In this document: positions 7,675 to 15,835 of the stretch, piece after piece
Layout: each line of letters opens with the position of its first letter
How positions within the stretch are numbered: position 1 is the stretch's first letter
NCBI GenBank assembly: GCA_023390815.1
Contig: JAEWCC010000028.1
Span: 124,001-188,000 of the forward strand
DNA from: Bacillota bacterium
Lineage (GTDB): Bacteria; Bacillota; Clostridia; Christensenellales; SZUA-584
DNA length: 64,000 nt
Direction: 5' to 3'
Notes under the pieces: generated by a model
Database searches by the model: none
Told to the model about the DNA's origin: nothing
What the model saw: only the letters and a program-made list of their open reading frames with translations
Program-made: the position numbers and the translations under genes

Positions 7675-8355
7675 TTGAGTAAACAATTGACGATCGACAA
7701 CGCGCCTCTCGGGCGGAAGGCAGCGGACCTCATCCGCGAGCGAATCATCCGCGGGGTCTACGCGCAGGGTTCCCGTCTCATCGAGGAAGACCTGGCGGGC
7801 GAGTTCGCTATCAGCCGCGCCTGTGTACGCGACGCGCTGCAGTTTCTCGAATCCGAAGGCATGGTGCGCCGTGAGCGCAACAAATGTACCACCGTGCTGA
7901 GCCTGGGCCACGAGGATATCGAAAACCTCTTTAAATTCCGCATGGCGCTGGAGCTGCTTGCGGTAGAGACCTGCATTGAAAAGGGATCTGTGCCGGAGGA
8001 ACGCCTGGAGAAGTGCATGAAAACACTCGACCGCGCGCTGGCCAGAGCCAAGGTGAATCCGCTCGAATTCGTCGAGGCCGACCTCAATTTCCACGAGGCG
8101 ATCATCCAAGGTGCCGGAAACCCGTATCTGGAGAACGTGTTCCGCAGCATCCGCTATCAGCTTATGACGCTGCTGTTTTCCCTGTACAGCCGCTACACCG
8201 AGCAGTTTTCAGACCGCGGACTCGGCGAACATCGCCGGATGATCGAATACATGGCGCAGGGAGATGCAGGGAAGGCCTGCCAGCACCTTCGGGAGCACAT
8301 ACAAAACAACCTCGATTTCGTAATGGAACTTAAGCATCGAATACAAGAAATATAA
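7675..8355 (+). CDS. GntR-family (FadR/FCD) transcriptional regulator
   Basis: 226 residues from a TTG at 7675. The N-terminal winged helix has the GntR pattern ADLIRERIIRG...LIEEDLAGEFAISRACVRDAL. The C-terminal FCD ligand domain shows the metal-binding Asp/His pattern in DLNFHEAII and later His residues (EHRRM, HLREH). FCD regulators usually sense sugar acids, 2-oxoacids or acyl-CoA. It sits between the two SDRs and the MBL hydrolase. A perfect promoter precedes it, with one operator over the -35 box and a near-identical one at codons 5-9. The Shine-Dalgarno (CAGAGG) is modest and the start is TTG, so translation is probably low. Confidence 0.9.
   Translation: MSKQLTIDNAPLGRKAADLIRERIIRGVYAQGSRLIEEDLAGEFAISRACVRDALQFLESEGMVRRERNKCTTVLSLGHEDIENLFKFRMALELLAVETCIEKGSVPEERLEKCMKTLDRALARAKVNPLEFVEADLNFHEAIIQGAGNPYLENVFRSIRYQLMTLLFSLYSRYTEQFSDRGLGEHRRMIEYMAQGDAGKACQHLREHIQNNLDFVMELKHRIQEI
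7687..7700. promoter_or_regulatory. Second operator copy inside the GntR coding start
   Basis: TTGACGATCGACAA matches the upstream TTGACAATCGACAA (7616-7629) at 13 of 14 positions, 71 bp apart. It is itself near-palindromic around CGATCG. Its position just inside the gene fits a roadblock operator. Confidence 0.6.
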
Positions 8356-8368
8356 GGAGGAGCATTCC

Positions 8369-9163
8369 ATGAAGTTCAAAGAATATTTGGAAAGCGTCAA
8401 GGTCAAGGCCGGAAGCGTTTGCATCATTTGGATTGGGCAGGCGGGTTTTCTGCTGAAAACCGCGGGCGGAAAGATCATTGTGATTGATCCTTATCTCACG
8501 GATTACGTTTATAATATCCTGGGCAGCGAACACGGCTATGGCTTCAAGCGTATGACCGCACCTTTATTCCAGCCGGGCGAGATTCATATCGATTACCTTT
8601 TTACATCTCATGAACATGGCGATCATTTCGACGTGGAAGCGATCAAGGAACTGGTCAAGGACAAGCGGATGGCCATGTATGCCAACGCCGAAAGCATCAA
8701 AGGCGCAGCCGAAGCGGGTATCCCGCGTGACCGCATCCGCTTGATGAGCAAGGATATGACGCTGGATTTCGACGAATTCAAGCTGATCACCACGACGGCG
8801 GATCACGGAGAGCTGTGTAAGGATGCCCTGGGATTTATCATCGATTTCGGATTCGTGCGCATCTATTACAGCGGAGATACCGCCTACAATAAGGCGGTCC
8901 TTCAGAAAGCGATCGACTTAAAGCCGCAGGTGGCGCTGCTGCCCATCAACGGTGCGTTTGGCAACCTCAACGCGGAAGAAGCCGCAAAACTCGCGAATGA
9001 CCTTAATTCCAAGGTGTGCTTGCCGCATCACTTCTGGACGTTCCCGCTACACGACGGCGAGATGGGTTCTCCGATGGATGCCATTCAACAGTTCCCGAAG
9101 CATGCGCCAAACTGCGCGCTGAAAATGCTCTATCCGGGCGAAGCATATATCTACACCGAGTGA
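8369..9163 (+). CDS. Metallo-beta-lactamase-fold hydrolase, UlaG-like
   Basis: 264 residues, ATG 8369 with AAGGAGG upstream. The metal-binding motif HEHGDH (in LFTSHEHGDHFD) is intact, followed by further MBL-fold metal ligands: Asp in YSGDTAY and a His in LPHHFW. The overall pattern matches UlaG-type lactonases (L-ascorbate-6-phosphate lactonase) and related sugar-lactone or phosphodiester hydrolases. In this cluster it would open a sugar lactone made by one of the SDR dehydrogenases, which is an inference. No ascorbate PTS genes are nearby, so ascorbate itself is unlikely. Confidence 0.85.
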   Translation: MKFKEYLESVKVKAGSVCIIWIGQAGFLLKTAGGKIIVIDPYLTDYVYNILGSEHGYGFKRMTAPLFQPGEIHIDYLFTSHEHGDHFDVEAIKELVKDKRMAMYANAESIKGAAEAGIPRDRIRLMSKDMTLDFDEFKLITTTADHGELCKDALGFIIDFGFVRIYYSGDTAYNKAVLQKAIDLKPQVALLPINGAFGNLNAEEAAKLANDLNSKVCLPHHFWTFPLHDGEMGSPMDAIQQFPKHAPNCALKMLYPGEAYIYTE

Positions 9164-9258
9164 TTGCGGTTCATCGGTCTGTCAGCGGCGTAACCGATTA
9201 CGCTGCTGACGGCTGTGCGGCAGCGCTGGTCCCTGTATGATACGAAAGGAGCGGTCCC

Positions 9259-10026
9259 ATGGTATACAAAGATAAGGTCGTGCTCGTCACGGGGGCGGGC
9301 AGCGGAATCGGAGAAGCGACTGCGCTTGCTTTTGGCCGGGAGGGCGCAATGGTCGCGGCATGCGATGTGAATCTTAAAAAAGCCCAGGCAACTGCGGATG
9401 CAATCAACGCGGAGGGCGGCGGGCGCGCACAGGCGTATTTCCTCGATATATCCGACAGCGAATGCGTCCGGAAGACCATGCGGGAGATACTGGACGCACA
9501 CAGCCGAATTGACGTACTGGCTAATGTCGCGGGTATCATTCACCTCGGTAAAATCGAGGATATCACCGACGAAGCCTGGGACCGTGTGCTGGGTGTGAAC
9601 CTGAAAGGCACATTCCTTTGCTGCCGTGAAGCCGTGCCAATATTCAAACAGCAGGGCTTTGGGTGCATCGTCAACGTGACGGCAGGCGCGGCCAAGACAG
9701 GCGGCATGAATGTGGGCGCAAATTACGTTGCGTCCAAGGCGGGCATCAGCGTGCTGACGATCCATCTCGCCAAACAGCTTGCGCCGTGGCGTATCCGTGT
9801 CAACGCGGTCAGCCCCGGCCCGATCGATACGCCCATGCTTTCGGGAGATTCGGGCGGCGGTGATTACGACGAGGCGAAGCGCCAGAACATTGCCAATGCC
9901 ACGCCGCTTGGCATGGGCTATCCGGAGGATATCGCGAACGGCATCCTGTTCCTCGCGGACGAGAAGCGCGCGCGCTACATCACGGGTGAGATTCTCGATG
10001 TAGACGGCGGATTATTTATGGATTGA
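9259..10026 (+). CDS. Short-chain dehydrogenase/reductase
   Basis: 255 residues, ATG 9259 behind GAAAGGAG. It has classical SDR motifs: TGAGSGIGEA, NVAGI in place of NNAG, NVTAGAAK on the Ser strand (Thr/Ala rather than the usual SS), YVASKAG with Tyr and Lys, and ITGEILDVDGG at the end. It resembles 3-oxoacyl-ACP reductase/glucose-dehydrogenase-type SDRs but sits in a catabolic cluster, so a polyol or hydroxyacid dehydrogenase is more likely. It is the third SDR protein of the cluster. The 99-bp gap before the E1 alpha gene has no clear terminator. Confidence 0.88.
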   Translation: MVYKDKVVLVTGAGSGIGEATALAFGREGAMVAACDVNLKKAQATADAINAEGGGRAQAYFLDISDSECVRKTMREILDAHSRIDVLANVAGIIHLGKIEDITDEAWDRVLGVNLKGTFLCCREAVPIFKQQGFGCIVNVTAGAAKTGGMNVGANYVASKAGISVLTIHLAKQLAPWRIRVNAVSPGPIDTPMLSGDSGGGDYDEAKRQNIANATPLGMGYPEDIANGILFLADEKRARYITGEILDVDGGLFMD

Positions 10027-10125
10027 CCATATAGGAACGGACTCGTTTGTGCCGTGCGGCAGTATACCCTAGGGGGTCTGTTCTTTCATGTTTCAGATAT
10101 GTTTAATGGGGGGGATAGATAAAAA

Positions 10126-11097
10126 ATGAAGAACCATGAACTGATCGAAGTGTATACGCGGATGAACCGTATGCGCAGATTCGAGGAGGAAGCCTCGCGG
10201 CTGTACAAAGAGGGGCTGGTTACCGGCTCGCTGCACCCGTATATCGGCGAGGAAGCCATCGCGGCGGTAGCGGTGCAGCTGATGAAGCAGGGCGATATGT
10301 TCACGAGCACGCATCGCGGCGTGGGGCACTGCGTGGCCTGCGGCATGGACCTAAACGCCATGATGGCAGAGCTCTTCGGGCGCGCCACGGGCGTCTGCGG
10401 CGGCAAGGGCGGATCGATGCACATGTTCGACCTGGAGAGAGGCAACCTTGGCGCGAACGGCATCGTGGCGGGAGGAACGTCCATTGCGGTGGGTGCGGCA
10501 CTGACCGCCAGGGACCTCAAGAAGAACGACGCGGTGGTGTTCTGCTTCTTCGGTGAAGGCGCGTCCAACGAAGGCGTCACGCACGAGAGCATGAACCTTG
10601 CGGCGGTATGGAAACTGCCCGTGATATTCGTCTGTGAGAACAACCTGTACGAGGTGTTTACGACCGCGAAAGAGAGCTGCTCCGTGCAGGATATCTCGGT
10701 GCGCGCAGCGGGTTACGGCATGCCAGGCGTTACGGTGGACGGCAACAATGTTTTCGAGATTGAACCGGCGTACAAAGCGGCCATAGCGCGTGCGCGAGCG
10801 GGGGAAGGCCCTTCGCTGATCGAATGCAAGACGTATCGCTGGACCGGCCACTGGCCGGGCGACGTGTATTCGTACGGCGGTTACCGCAGCGCCGAGGAAG
10901 TCGACGAATGGAAAGAGCGCTGCCCGATCAAGCAGCTGGGCGAGCAGCTTGTGAGCAAGGGTATCGCGAGCACATCGGAACTCGAAAAGATACGGGGCGA
11001 AGTGAATGCGTTGATCGATAGCGCGGTGAGCTTCGCGGCTGCGAGCCCGGAGCCCGATCCGTCCGAGCTCATGAAGAATCTGTTTGTGGGGGAGTAA
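10126..11097 (+). CDS. TPP-dependent dehydrogenase E1, alpha subunit
   Basis: 323 residues. The TPP-binding motif is visible as GEGASNEG followed about 30 residues later by CENN. Upstream are GKGGSMHMF and GANGIVAGG, characteristic of pyruvate/acetoin-type E1 alpha. With the next gene it should form an alpha2beta2 decarboxylating dehydrogenase acting on a 2-oxoacid or acyloin. No E2 acyltransferase, E3 or lipoyl protein is present here, so the partner is encoded elsewhere or the enzyme uses another acceptor. The Shine-Dalgarno is GGGGGGA, about 11 bp upstream. It is linked to the SDR/MBL cluster by direction and spacing. Confidence 0.9.
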   Translation: MKNHELIEVYTRMNRMRRFEEEASRLYKEGLVTGSLHPYIGEEAIAAVAVQLMKQGDMFTSTHRGVGHCVACGMDLNAMMAELFGRATGVCGGKGGSMHMFDLERGNLGANGIVAGGTSIAVGAALTARDLKKNDAVVFCFFGEGASNEGVTHESMNLAAVWKLPVIFVCENNLYEVFTTAKESCSVQDISVRAAGYGMPGVTVDGNNVFEIEPAYKAAIARARAGEGPSLIECKTYRWTGHWPGDVYSYGGYRSAEEVDEWKERCPIKQLGEQLVSKGIASTSELEKIRGEVNALIDSAVSFAAASPEPDPSELMKNLFVGE

Positions 11098-11101
11098 CAC
11101 C

Positions 11102-12079
11102 ATGGCGAAGATAAAATATTCGATTGCGATACGGGATGCGCTGGCGGAGGAGATGCGCCGGGACCCGATGGTATTTGTAATGGGAGAGGACGTAGCGCGG
11201 TTCGGCGGCGTGTTCGGCTGCACACTCGATTTGCCTGAGGAGTTTGGCGAGGCGCGCGTGCGCAACACCCCGATATCCGAAGCGGCGTTCGTGGGCGCCG
11301 GGCTGGGTGCTTCCATCACCGGCGCGCGCGCTGTGGTGGAGTTGCAGTACGTGGATTTCATACTCTGCGCCATGGACCAGCTCGTGAACCAGACCGCTAA
11401 GGTGCACTACATGAGCAACGGCAAAGTGACGGTGCCTTATACCATCCGCGTGCAGCAGGGCTGCGGGCGCGGCAACGGCGCACAGCACGCGCAGAATCTC
11501 GAGTCGATATTTGCCAACGTGCCGGGACTCAAGGTGGTGTGTCCGTCCACGCCGTATGACGCCAAGGGCCTGCTCAAAACTGCGATACGCGACAACAATC
11601 CGGTGGTGTTCTGTGAACATAAGATGCTCTACGCGGTTCGCGGCGACGTACCGGAGGCTGAATACCTGATCCCGTTCGGCGTTGCGGATATCAAACGACC
11701 GGGCAAGGACGTCACCATCGTTGCGACGTCGTTCATGGTGGGCAAGGCGCTCGAAGCGGCGGAACTGCTCGCCAAGGACGGTATCGACGCTGAGGTGATA
11801 GACCCGCGTACCATCGTGCCGCTCGACCTCGATACGATTACGGCGTCGGTGAAGAAGACAGGCCGTATCGTGATTGTCCATGAAACCAACGAGTTCGGCA
11901 GCTTCGGTGCGGAGATCGCGTTCAAGGTGCAAAACGCGGTATTTAAATATCTGGATGCGCCGATCGAGCGCGTATGCACCGCGCAGGTACCGATGCCGTA
12001 TTCGCGTGTACTCGAAAACGCCAACGTGCCGACGCCCGACAAAATTGCGCAGGCTGCGAAGAAGACGTTATACCTGTAA
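11102..12079 (+). CDS. TPP-dependent dehydrogenase E1, beta subunit
   Basis: 325 residues from ATG 11102, 4 bp after the alpha stop, with GGGGGAG upstream. It has the transketolase-like pyrimidine-binding pattern (GEDVARFGG, TPISEAAFVGAGLG) and a C-terminal transketolase domain (IDPRTIVPLD, VHETNEFGSFGAE). It pairs with the preceding alpha subunit. A good terminator follows, ending the LacI-led plus-strand run. Substrate is unresolved: acetoin, pyruvate or a sugar-derived 2-oxoacid are all compatible. Confidence 0.9.
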   Translation: MAKIKYSIAIRDALAEEMRRDPMVFVMGEDVARFGGVFGCTLDLPEEFGEARVRNTPISEAAFVGAGLGASITGARAVVELQYVDFILCAMDQLVNQTAKVHYMSNGKVTVPYTIRVQQGCGRGNGAQHAQNLESIFANVPGLKVVCPSTPYDAKGLLKTAIRDNNPVVFCEHKMLYAVRGDVPEAEYLIPFGVADIKRPGKDVTIVATSFMVGKALEAAELLAKDGIDAEVIDPRTIVPLDLDTITASVKKTGRIVIVHETNEFGSFGAEIAFKVQNAVFKYLDAPIERVCTAQVPMPYSRVLENANVPTPDKIAQAAKKTLYL

Positions 12080-12094
12080 ATCGTCGTTAACCCG

Positions 12095-12121
12095 GCGGCT
12101 CAAGCTCTGAGCCGCTTTTTC
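12095..12121 (+). terminator. Rho-independent terminator after E1 beta
   Basis: GCGGCTCA (12095-12102) pairs with TGAGCCGC (12108-12115) around a 5-nt loop, followed by TTTTT. Confidence 0.85.
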
Positions 12122-12135
12122 ATTTCCGGTAAGAG

Positions 12136-12567
12136 TCACTGCGAATGGTATGTAGACCTGAAATCATCCTCTGTCATAATACTTAATGCGGCTTTAACCG
12201 GAAAAGCTGAAGCGAACTGGAGCCTGTCGTCGCTGGCGTTGATGAGTTCTGCTGTTACCGGAACCGAGTTTACGCTGATGGCTGCGCAGCCCCGGAGGTC
12301 AACCGATTGTCTGGATGTACAGTTGAAGACCCAGATATCCTGAGAGGTTTTCAAGGCAGTATCCGCATGGATAACGGATAATGACGGTTCAGTGGCAACC
12401 CACCAGTCAACGCGATACTGGCCTATGCTCATGAATGTAATTATGCCGGTGCTTGCGTCATAGCCGATGTCTTTATGTAAGCTCAGAACGTTGTCGAAAA
12501 CAATGGCCCTGCCGGGGGCGACGAAGCCGGTATGTTTGCGGCTGATATGTAGCACGATGTTGTTCAT
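12136..12567 (-). CDS. Small C1q/TNF-like beta-sandwich protein (hypothetical)
   Basis: 143 residues, no signal peptide. Segments such as AIVFDNVLSLHKDIGYD and GIITFMSIGQYRVDWWVA have the alternating pattern of the bacterial C1q/TNF-like domain found at the C-terminus of collagen-like exosporium proteins (BclA type). There is no collagen-like Gly-X-Y region here, so only the head domain is present. Its partner and role are unknown. It stands alone on the minus strand between two plus-strand units. The assignment is by pattern and moderate. Confidence 0.6.
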   Translation of the reverse strand: MNNIVLHISRKHTGFVAPGRAIVFDNVLSLHKDIGYDASTGIITFMSIGQYRVDWWVATEPSLSVIHADTALKTSQDIWVFNCTSRQSVDLRGCAAISVNSVPVTAELINASDDRLQFASAFPVKAALSIMTEDDFRSTYHSQ

Positions 12568-12708
12568 AGCCTGATCCCTTCGGAAGAGTGGATCGCCCGA
12601 AATCTTCGGTGCGAAAGCGCTTCTTTATTACCATATGAAAGTGGTCACGATTTCGCTATTGCCGTGAACGCCGCTGAGGTTTGTTTGCCGATATCCGGTA
12701 AAATTTCG

Positions 12709-12895
12709 TTGACGCTGCCCGTGAAAGAACATATAATAATCTGGTATGAAAAAGACAGTAGTACAAAACGCCCAGATTACTCGCTGGCGCGCATTAAGGA
12801 CTGGAATGTACAGCATCGTTCTGATGACAGGTCAGGCATCATCATGAACGGAAAATATTTGCTGTTATTCTAGCTTTAGGGAAATATAAGTTTGC
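12709..12895 (+). promoter_or_regulatory. Promoter and leader of the MFS gene, with a possible leader peptide
   Basis: TTGACG (12709-12714), a 17-bp spacer and TATAAT (12732-12737) would start a transcript near 12744. It runs about 185 nt to an intrinsic terminator placed 37 nt before the MFS start. A 9-codon ORF (12844-12873, MNGKYLLLF) ends 23 nt before the terminator stem. This layout resembles drug-responsive attenuators of resistance genes. A 33-codon ORF from 12746 would be nearly leaderless and is doubtful. The rest of the 12568-12967 gap shows no gene I can support. Confidence 0.5.
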
Positions 12896-12930
12896 ACCCC
12901 GGAAGTGAATGCGGCTTCGGGGTTTTTTTA
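12896..12930 (+). terminator. Intrinsic terminator in the MFS leader (putative attenuator)
   Basis: ACCCCG-g-AAG (12896-12905) pairs with CTTCGGGGT (12915-12923), with one bulged G, then seven T. No annotated plus-strand gene ends here, so it most likely attenuates the MFS gene or ends a small RNA. Confidence 0.75.
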
Positions 12931-12967
12931 TGCCCCGCCGCTGTAACAGCGTTGAAAGGGGAAAAGT

Positions 12968-14173
12968 ATGAAATACATTAAAAATATAAAAGTCAACTAT
13001 GCGTTCACGTTCATTCGGAATTTCAGTGTTACGCAGGGTATCTGGATGCTGTATCTGGCTTCGCGAGGGTTGTCTCTGCTTGAAATCGGCCTGCTCGAGG
13101 GGATATTCCACACGGCTTCATTGATCATGGAAACGCCGACAGGCGCGGTCGCTGACATATTTGGCCGTAAAACGAGCCGACTCATCGGCTGCGCGCTGTC
13201 GGTGCTGTCTGCTGCGCTCATGATCCTCTCGGACGGCTTTGCGATGTTCGCGGTCAGCTTTGTCATATCGGCATTGTCATATAACTTTGAGTCGGGCGCG
13301 GGCGATGCGCTGGTGTACGACTCCCTGCTGCTGGATGGCCGCGAAGAAACGTATATGAAGGTGGCGGGCAGGACGGAAGTGGTGTTCCAGTCGGCGGGCA
13401 TCGCGGCGCTGGCGCTGGGCGGACTGCTGGGCAACATCAGATATGAACTGGCCTACTATGCGGCTATGGCACTGGCTGTGGCGGCGCTCCTGACGGGGAC
13501 CCTGATGAAGGAACCGGAAACCGGTGCATGCAGGAAGCACGAAGGCATGCTGGTATCGCTCAAGCGGCAGTATGTAGACAGCTTTGCTGCGCTGCGCGGC
13601 AGTGCCCGGCTTAAATACCTGCTGTTTGTGGTACCGGTGTTCTCGTCTAGCGTGACACTGTCGTTCTACTATCTTCAGATCGCGTGGGAAAACCAGCAGA
13701 TCTCTACCGCGGGTATCGGGTTGTACCTCGCGATATCTTCGGTTGCGGCGGCGGCCGGCGCGTTCTTCGCGCATCGGATCGAGAAACGGCTGGGGGAGCG
13801 CGCGATACTGGCAGGTGCGCCGCTGATCCTCGCGCTGCTGATATTCGCGCTGCGCTTCACAAATGTGGCGCTGATCCCGTTCTGCGTTATCAGCGTGCTG
13901 GAAACGGTCATATTCGTTTCAACGCGCTCCTATATCAACCGGATCATCCCTTCGGCTCAGCGCGCCACGATACTGTCGCTGGAGAGCACGCTGTTCAGCC
14001 TCGTGATGATCGCGATCTTCCCGCTTTTTGGCGCGGTTTCGGATCATCTTGGCATAGCGGATACCTTCCTGCTGCTCGGGGGACTGATGCTGGCGCTCGC
14101 AATTGGCAACGCATGCCTCGCGATGAGACAGAAGGCGGATATCCAGCCGACAGCAGATTGCGAAAGGATATAG
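12968..14173 (+). CDS. MFS transporter (probable drug or solute exporter)
   Basis: 401 residues with about 12 hydrophobic segments. The MFS signature loop between helices 2 and 3 reads PTGAVADIFGRKTSR, the classic GxxxDRxGRR-like motif. A central cytoplasmic loop near residue 190 divides the two halves. The start has GAAAGGGG upstream. Such proteins export drugs or small metabolites by proton antiport; the substrate is unknown. It is preceded by a terminator-bearing leader, suggesting inducible expression. Next is the serine dehydratase operon, about 60 bp downstream. Confidence 0.9.
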   Translation: MKYIKNIKVNYAFTFIRNFSVTQGIWMLYLASRGLSLLEIGLLEGIFHTASLIMETPTGAVADIFGRKTSRLIGCALSVLSAALMILSDGFAMFAVSFVISALSYNFESGAGDALVYDSLLLDGREETYMKVAGRTEVVFQSAGIAALALGGLLGNIRYELAYYAAMALAVAALLTGTLMKEPETGACRKHEGMLVSLKRQYVDSFAALRGSARLKYLLFVVPVFSSSVTLSFYYLQIAWENQQISTAGIGLYLAISSVAAAAGAFFAHRIEKRLGERAILAGAPLILALLIFALRFTNVALIPFCVISVLETVIFVSTRSYINRIIPSAQRATILSLESTLFSLVMIAIFPLFGAVSDHLGIADTFLLLGGLMLALAIGNACLAMRQKADIQPTADCERI

Positions 14174-14234
14174 ATGATCCCGATGCATATTTCCTCGCAC
14201 TGTGTTACAATAATGGACAAAGGGGAGGGGCGAT

Positions 14235-14897
14235 ATGCCGAAAAGCGTTTTTGATATTTTGGGACCGGTCATGATCGGGCCGTCCAGTTCTCATACGGCG
14301 GGCGCCGCGCGCATTGCGCGGCTGGCCGCCACCATCGCGGGGGAATTTACCGTGGCGCACTGCCTGCTGCACGGTTCGTTTGCGGCTACGGGCGACGGCC
14401 ACGGCACGCAGGTTGCCATCACCGCGGGGCTCATCGGCATCCGCGAGGACGACGAGCGTCTGCGCGACGGCTTCCGTCTCGCAAAGGAAATGGGCAAGAC
14501 GATCACGTTCGAGGAGGCAGACCTTGGCGACGTGCATGAGAATACCGTCTGCATCGTCTTCGAAACGCCGGATGGCGTACATACCGTAACCGGCTCGTCG
14601 CTGGGCGGAGGGAGTGTGCGCATTACGGAGTTTGACGGATTCGCGATTTCGCTCAATGGCGAGACTCCGGCGCTCGTGTTGACGCATAACGACCGGCGTG
14701 GTGTGATCGCCGAGGTATCAGGCGTGCTTGCGCGGTTTGGCGTCAACATCGGTGTGATGGAGGTCTCCCGCCATTCAAAGGGAGAACTCGCATCCATGAC
14801 GATTGAGTGCGACGGGAAAATACCGGATGAAGTCGTAGCGGAGATTCGCCGTATCGGCGATGTTGTCAGCGTGATGAGCGTTCCTGCGCTCGGCTGA
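14235..14897 (+). CDS. sdaAB: L-serine dehydratase, Fe-S dependent, beta subunit
   Basis: 220 residues. The diagnostic GPSSSHTAGAARIARLA is near the N-terminus and a C-terminal ACT domain (about 145-215; LTHNDRRGVIAEVSGVLA) may bind serine allosterically. With the alpha subunit it converts L-serine to pyruvate and ammonia using a 4Fe-4S cluster. This two-subunit form is usual in Clostridia and other Firmicutes. The alpha gene follows after 11 bp. The pyruvate could feed the E1 or ferredoxin-linked oxidoreductases nearby. Confidence 0.96.
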   Translation: MPKSVFDILGPVMIGPSSSHTAGAARIARLAATIAGEFTVAHCLLHGSFAATGDGHGTQVAITAGLIGIREDDERLRDGFRLAKEMGKTITFEEADLGDVHENTVCIVFETPDGVHTVTGSSLGGGSVRITEFDGFAISLNGETPALVLTHNDRRGVIAEVSGVLARFGVNIGVMEVSRHSKGELASMTIECDGKIPDEVVAEIRRIGDVVSVMSVPALG

Positions 14898-14908
14898 AGG
14901 AGAGGTTT

Positions 14909-15790
14909 ATGTTTAAAAACGCGGAGGAGCTGCTCGCGCTGACCAGAATGCGCGGGTGCCGTATCAGCGATATCGTACTGGCGCGCGAATGCGCGCTGGC
15001 GGAAAAGACGCAGGAAGAGGTATACGCGCGGCTGCGCAGCTTCCTCGGCGTGATGAAAGAGGCGGCGGAGGCTGCGCGGGACCGGGCGCTCGCGACACGC
15101 GGCGGCCTCATCAGCGGCGACGCCAAGAAGATCAGCGACTACGCCAAAGCGGGCCGTACGATCTGCGGGGATACACTGGTTACGGCAATGGCGCGTGCAC
15201 TTTCGTGTTCGGAGGTCAACGCTTCGATGGGCCGCATCTGCGCCGCACCGACAGCGGGCGCTTCGGGCATACTGCCCGCAGTGATCATCGGTGTGGCGGA
15301 GGCGCACAGCCTGCCCGAACAGGTGCTGCTCGACGCGCTGCTCACGTCCTCGGGTATCGGCATCATTATTGACGCGGGCGCAACGCTGGCGGGCGCGCGA
15401 GGCGGGTGTCAGGCGGAATGCGGCGCATCCGCGGCGATGTCGGCGGCGGCGACGGTGGAGATGATGGGCGGCACGCCTTCTCAGGCACTGCACGCGGCGT
15501 CTATAGCGCTTAAGAACGTGATGGGGCTCGTATGTGACCCGATTGCGGGCATGGTGGAGTGCCCCTGCGCGAAGCGCAACGCCTCGGGCGCGGCCAACGC
15601 GATGCTCTCAGCAGACCTCGCGCTGGCGGGCATCATAAGTGTGATTCCCTTCGACGAAGTCGTGAACGCGATGGCGCGTGTGGGGCGTATGATGCCCAGT
15701 GAGCTGCGTGAGACCTCGGCAGGCGGCATCGCCACCACCAAGACGGCACTGGAATACGCCAAACGCATTATGGGTGATACGAAGAACTAG
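14909..15790 (+). CDS. sdaAA: L-serine dehydratase, Fe-S dependent, alpha subunit
   Basis: 293 residues, ATG behind AAGGAGAGG. The catalytic core shows GRICAAPTAGASGILPAV and a cysteine cluster (GLVCDPIAGMVECPCAKRN) that supplies the ligands of the 4Fe-4S cluster acting as Lewis acid on the serine hydroxyl. Length matches the family. It forms the holoenzyme with the preceding beta subunit. It ends with TAG, which shows that amber is an ordinary stop codon in this genome. Confidence 0.96.
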   Translation: MFKNAEELLALTRMRGCRISDIVLARECALAEKTQEEVYARLRSFLGVMKEAAEAARDRALATRGGLISGDAKKISDYAKAGRTICGDTLVTAMARALSCSEVNASMGRICAAPTAGASGILPAVIIGVAEAHSLPEQVLLDALLTSSGIGIIIDAGATLAGARGGCQAECGASAAMSAAATVEMMGGTPSQALHAASIALKNVMGLVCDPIAGMVECPCAKRNASGAANAMLSADLALAGIISVIPFDEVVNAMARVGRMMPSELRETSAGGIATTKTALEYAKRIMGDTKN

Positions 15791-15835
15791 CGGTAAAAGC
15801 AGACCTTTGAGATTTTATTACAGACAGGGGCTTGT

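Noticed and set aside
12664..12873. 69-codon plus frame before the MFS gene
   Set aside because: No ribosome-binding site, and the promoter lies inside it. Only its last 9 codons form a plausible leader peptide.
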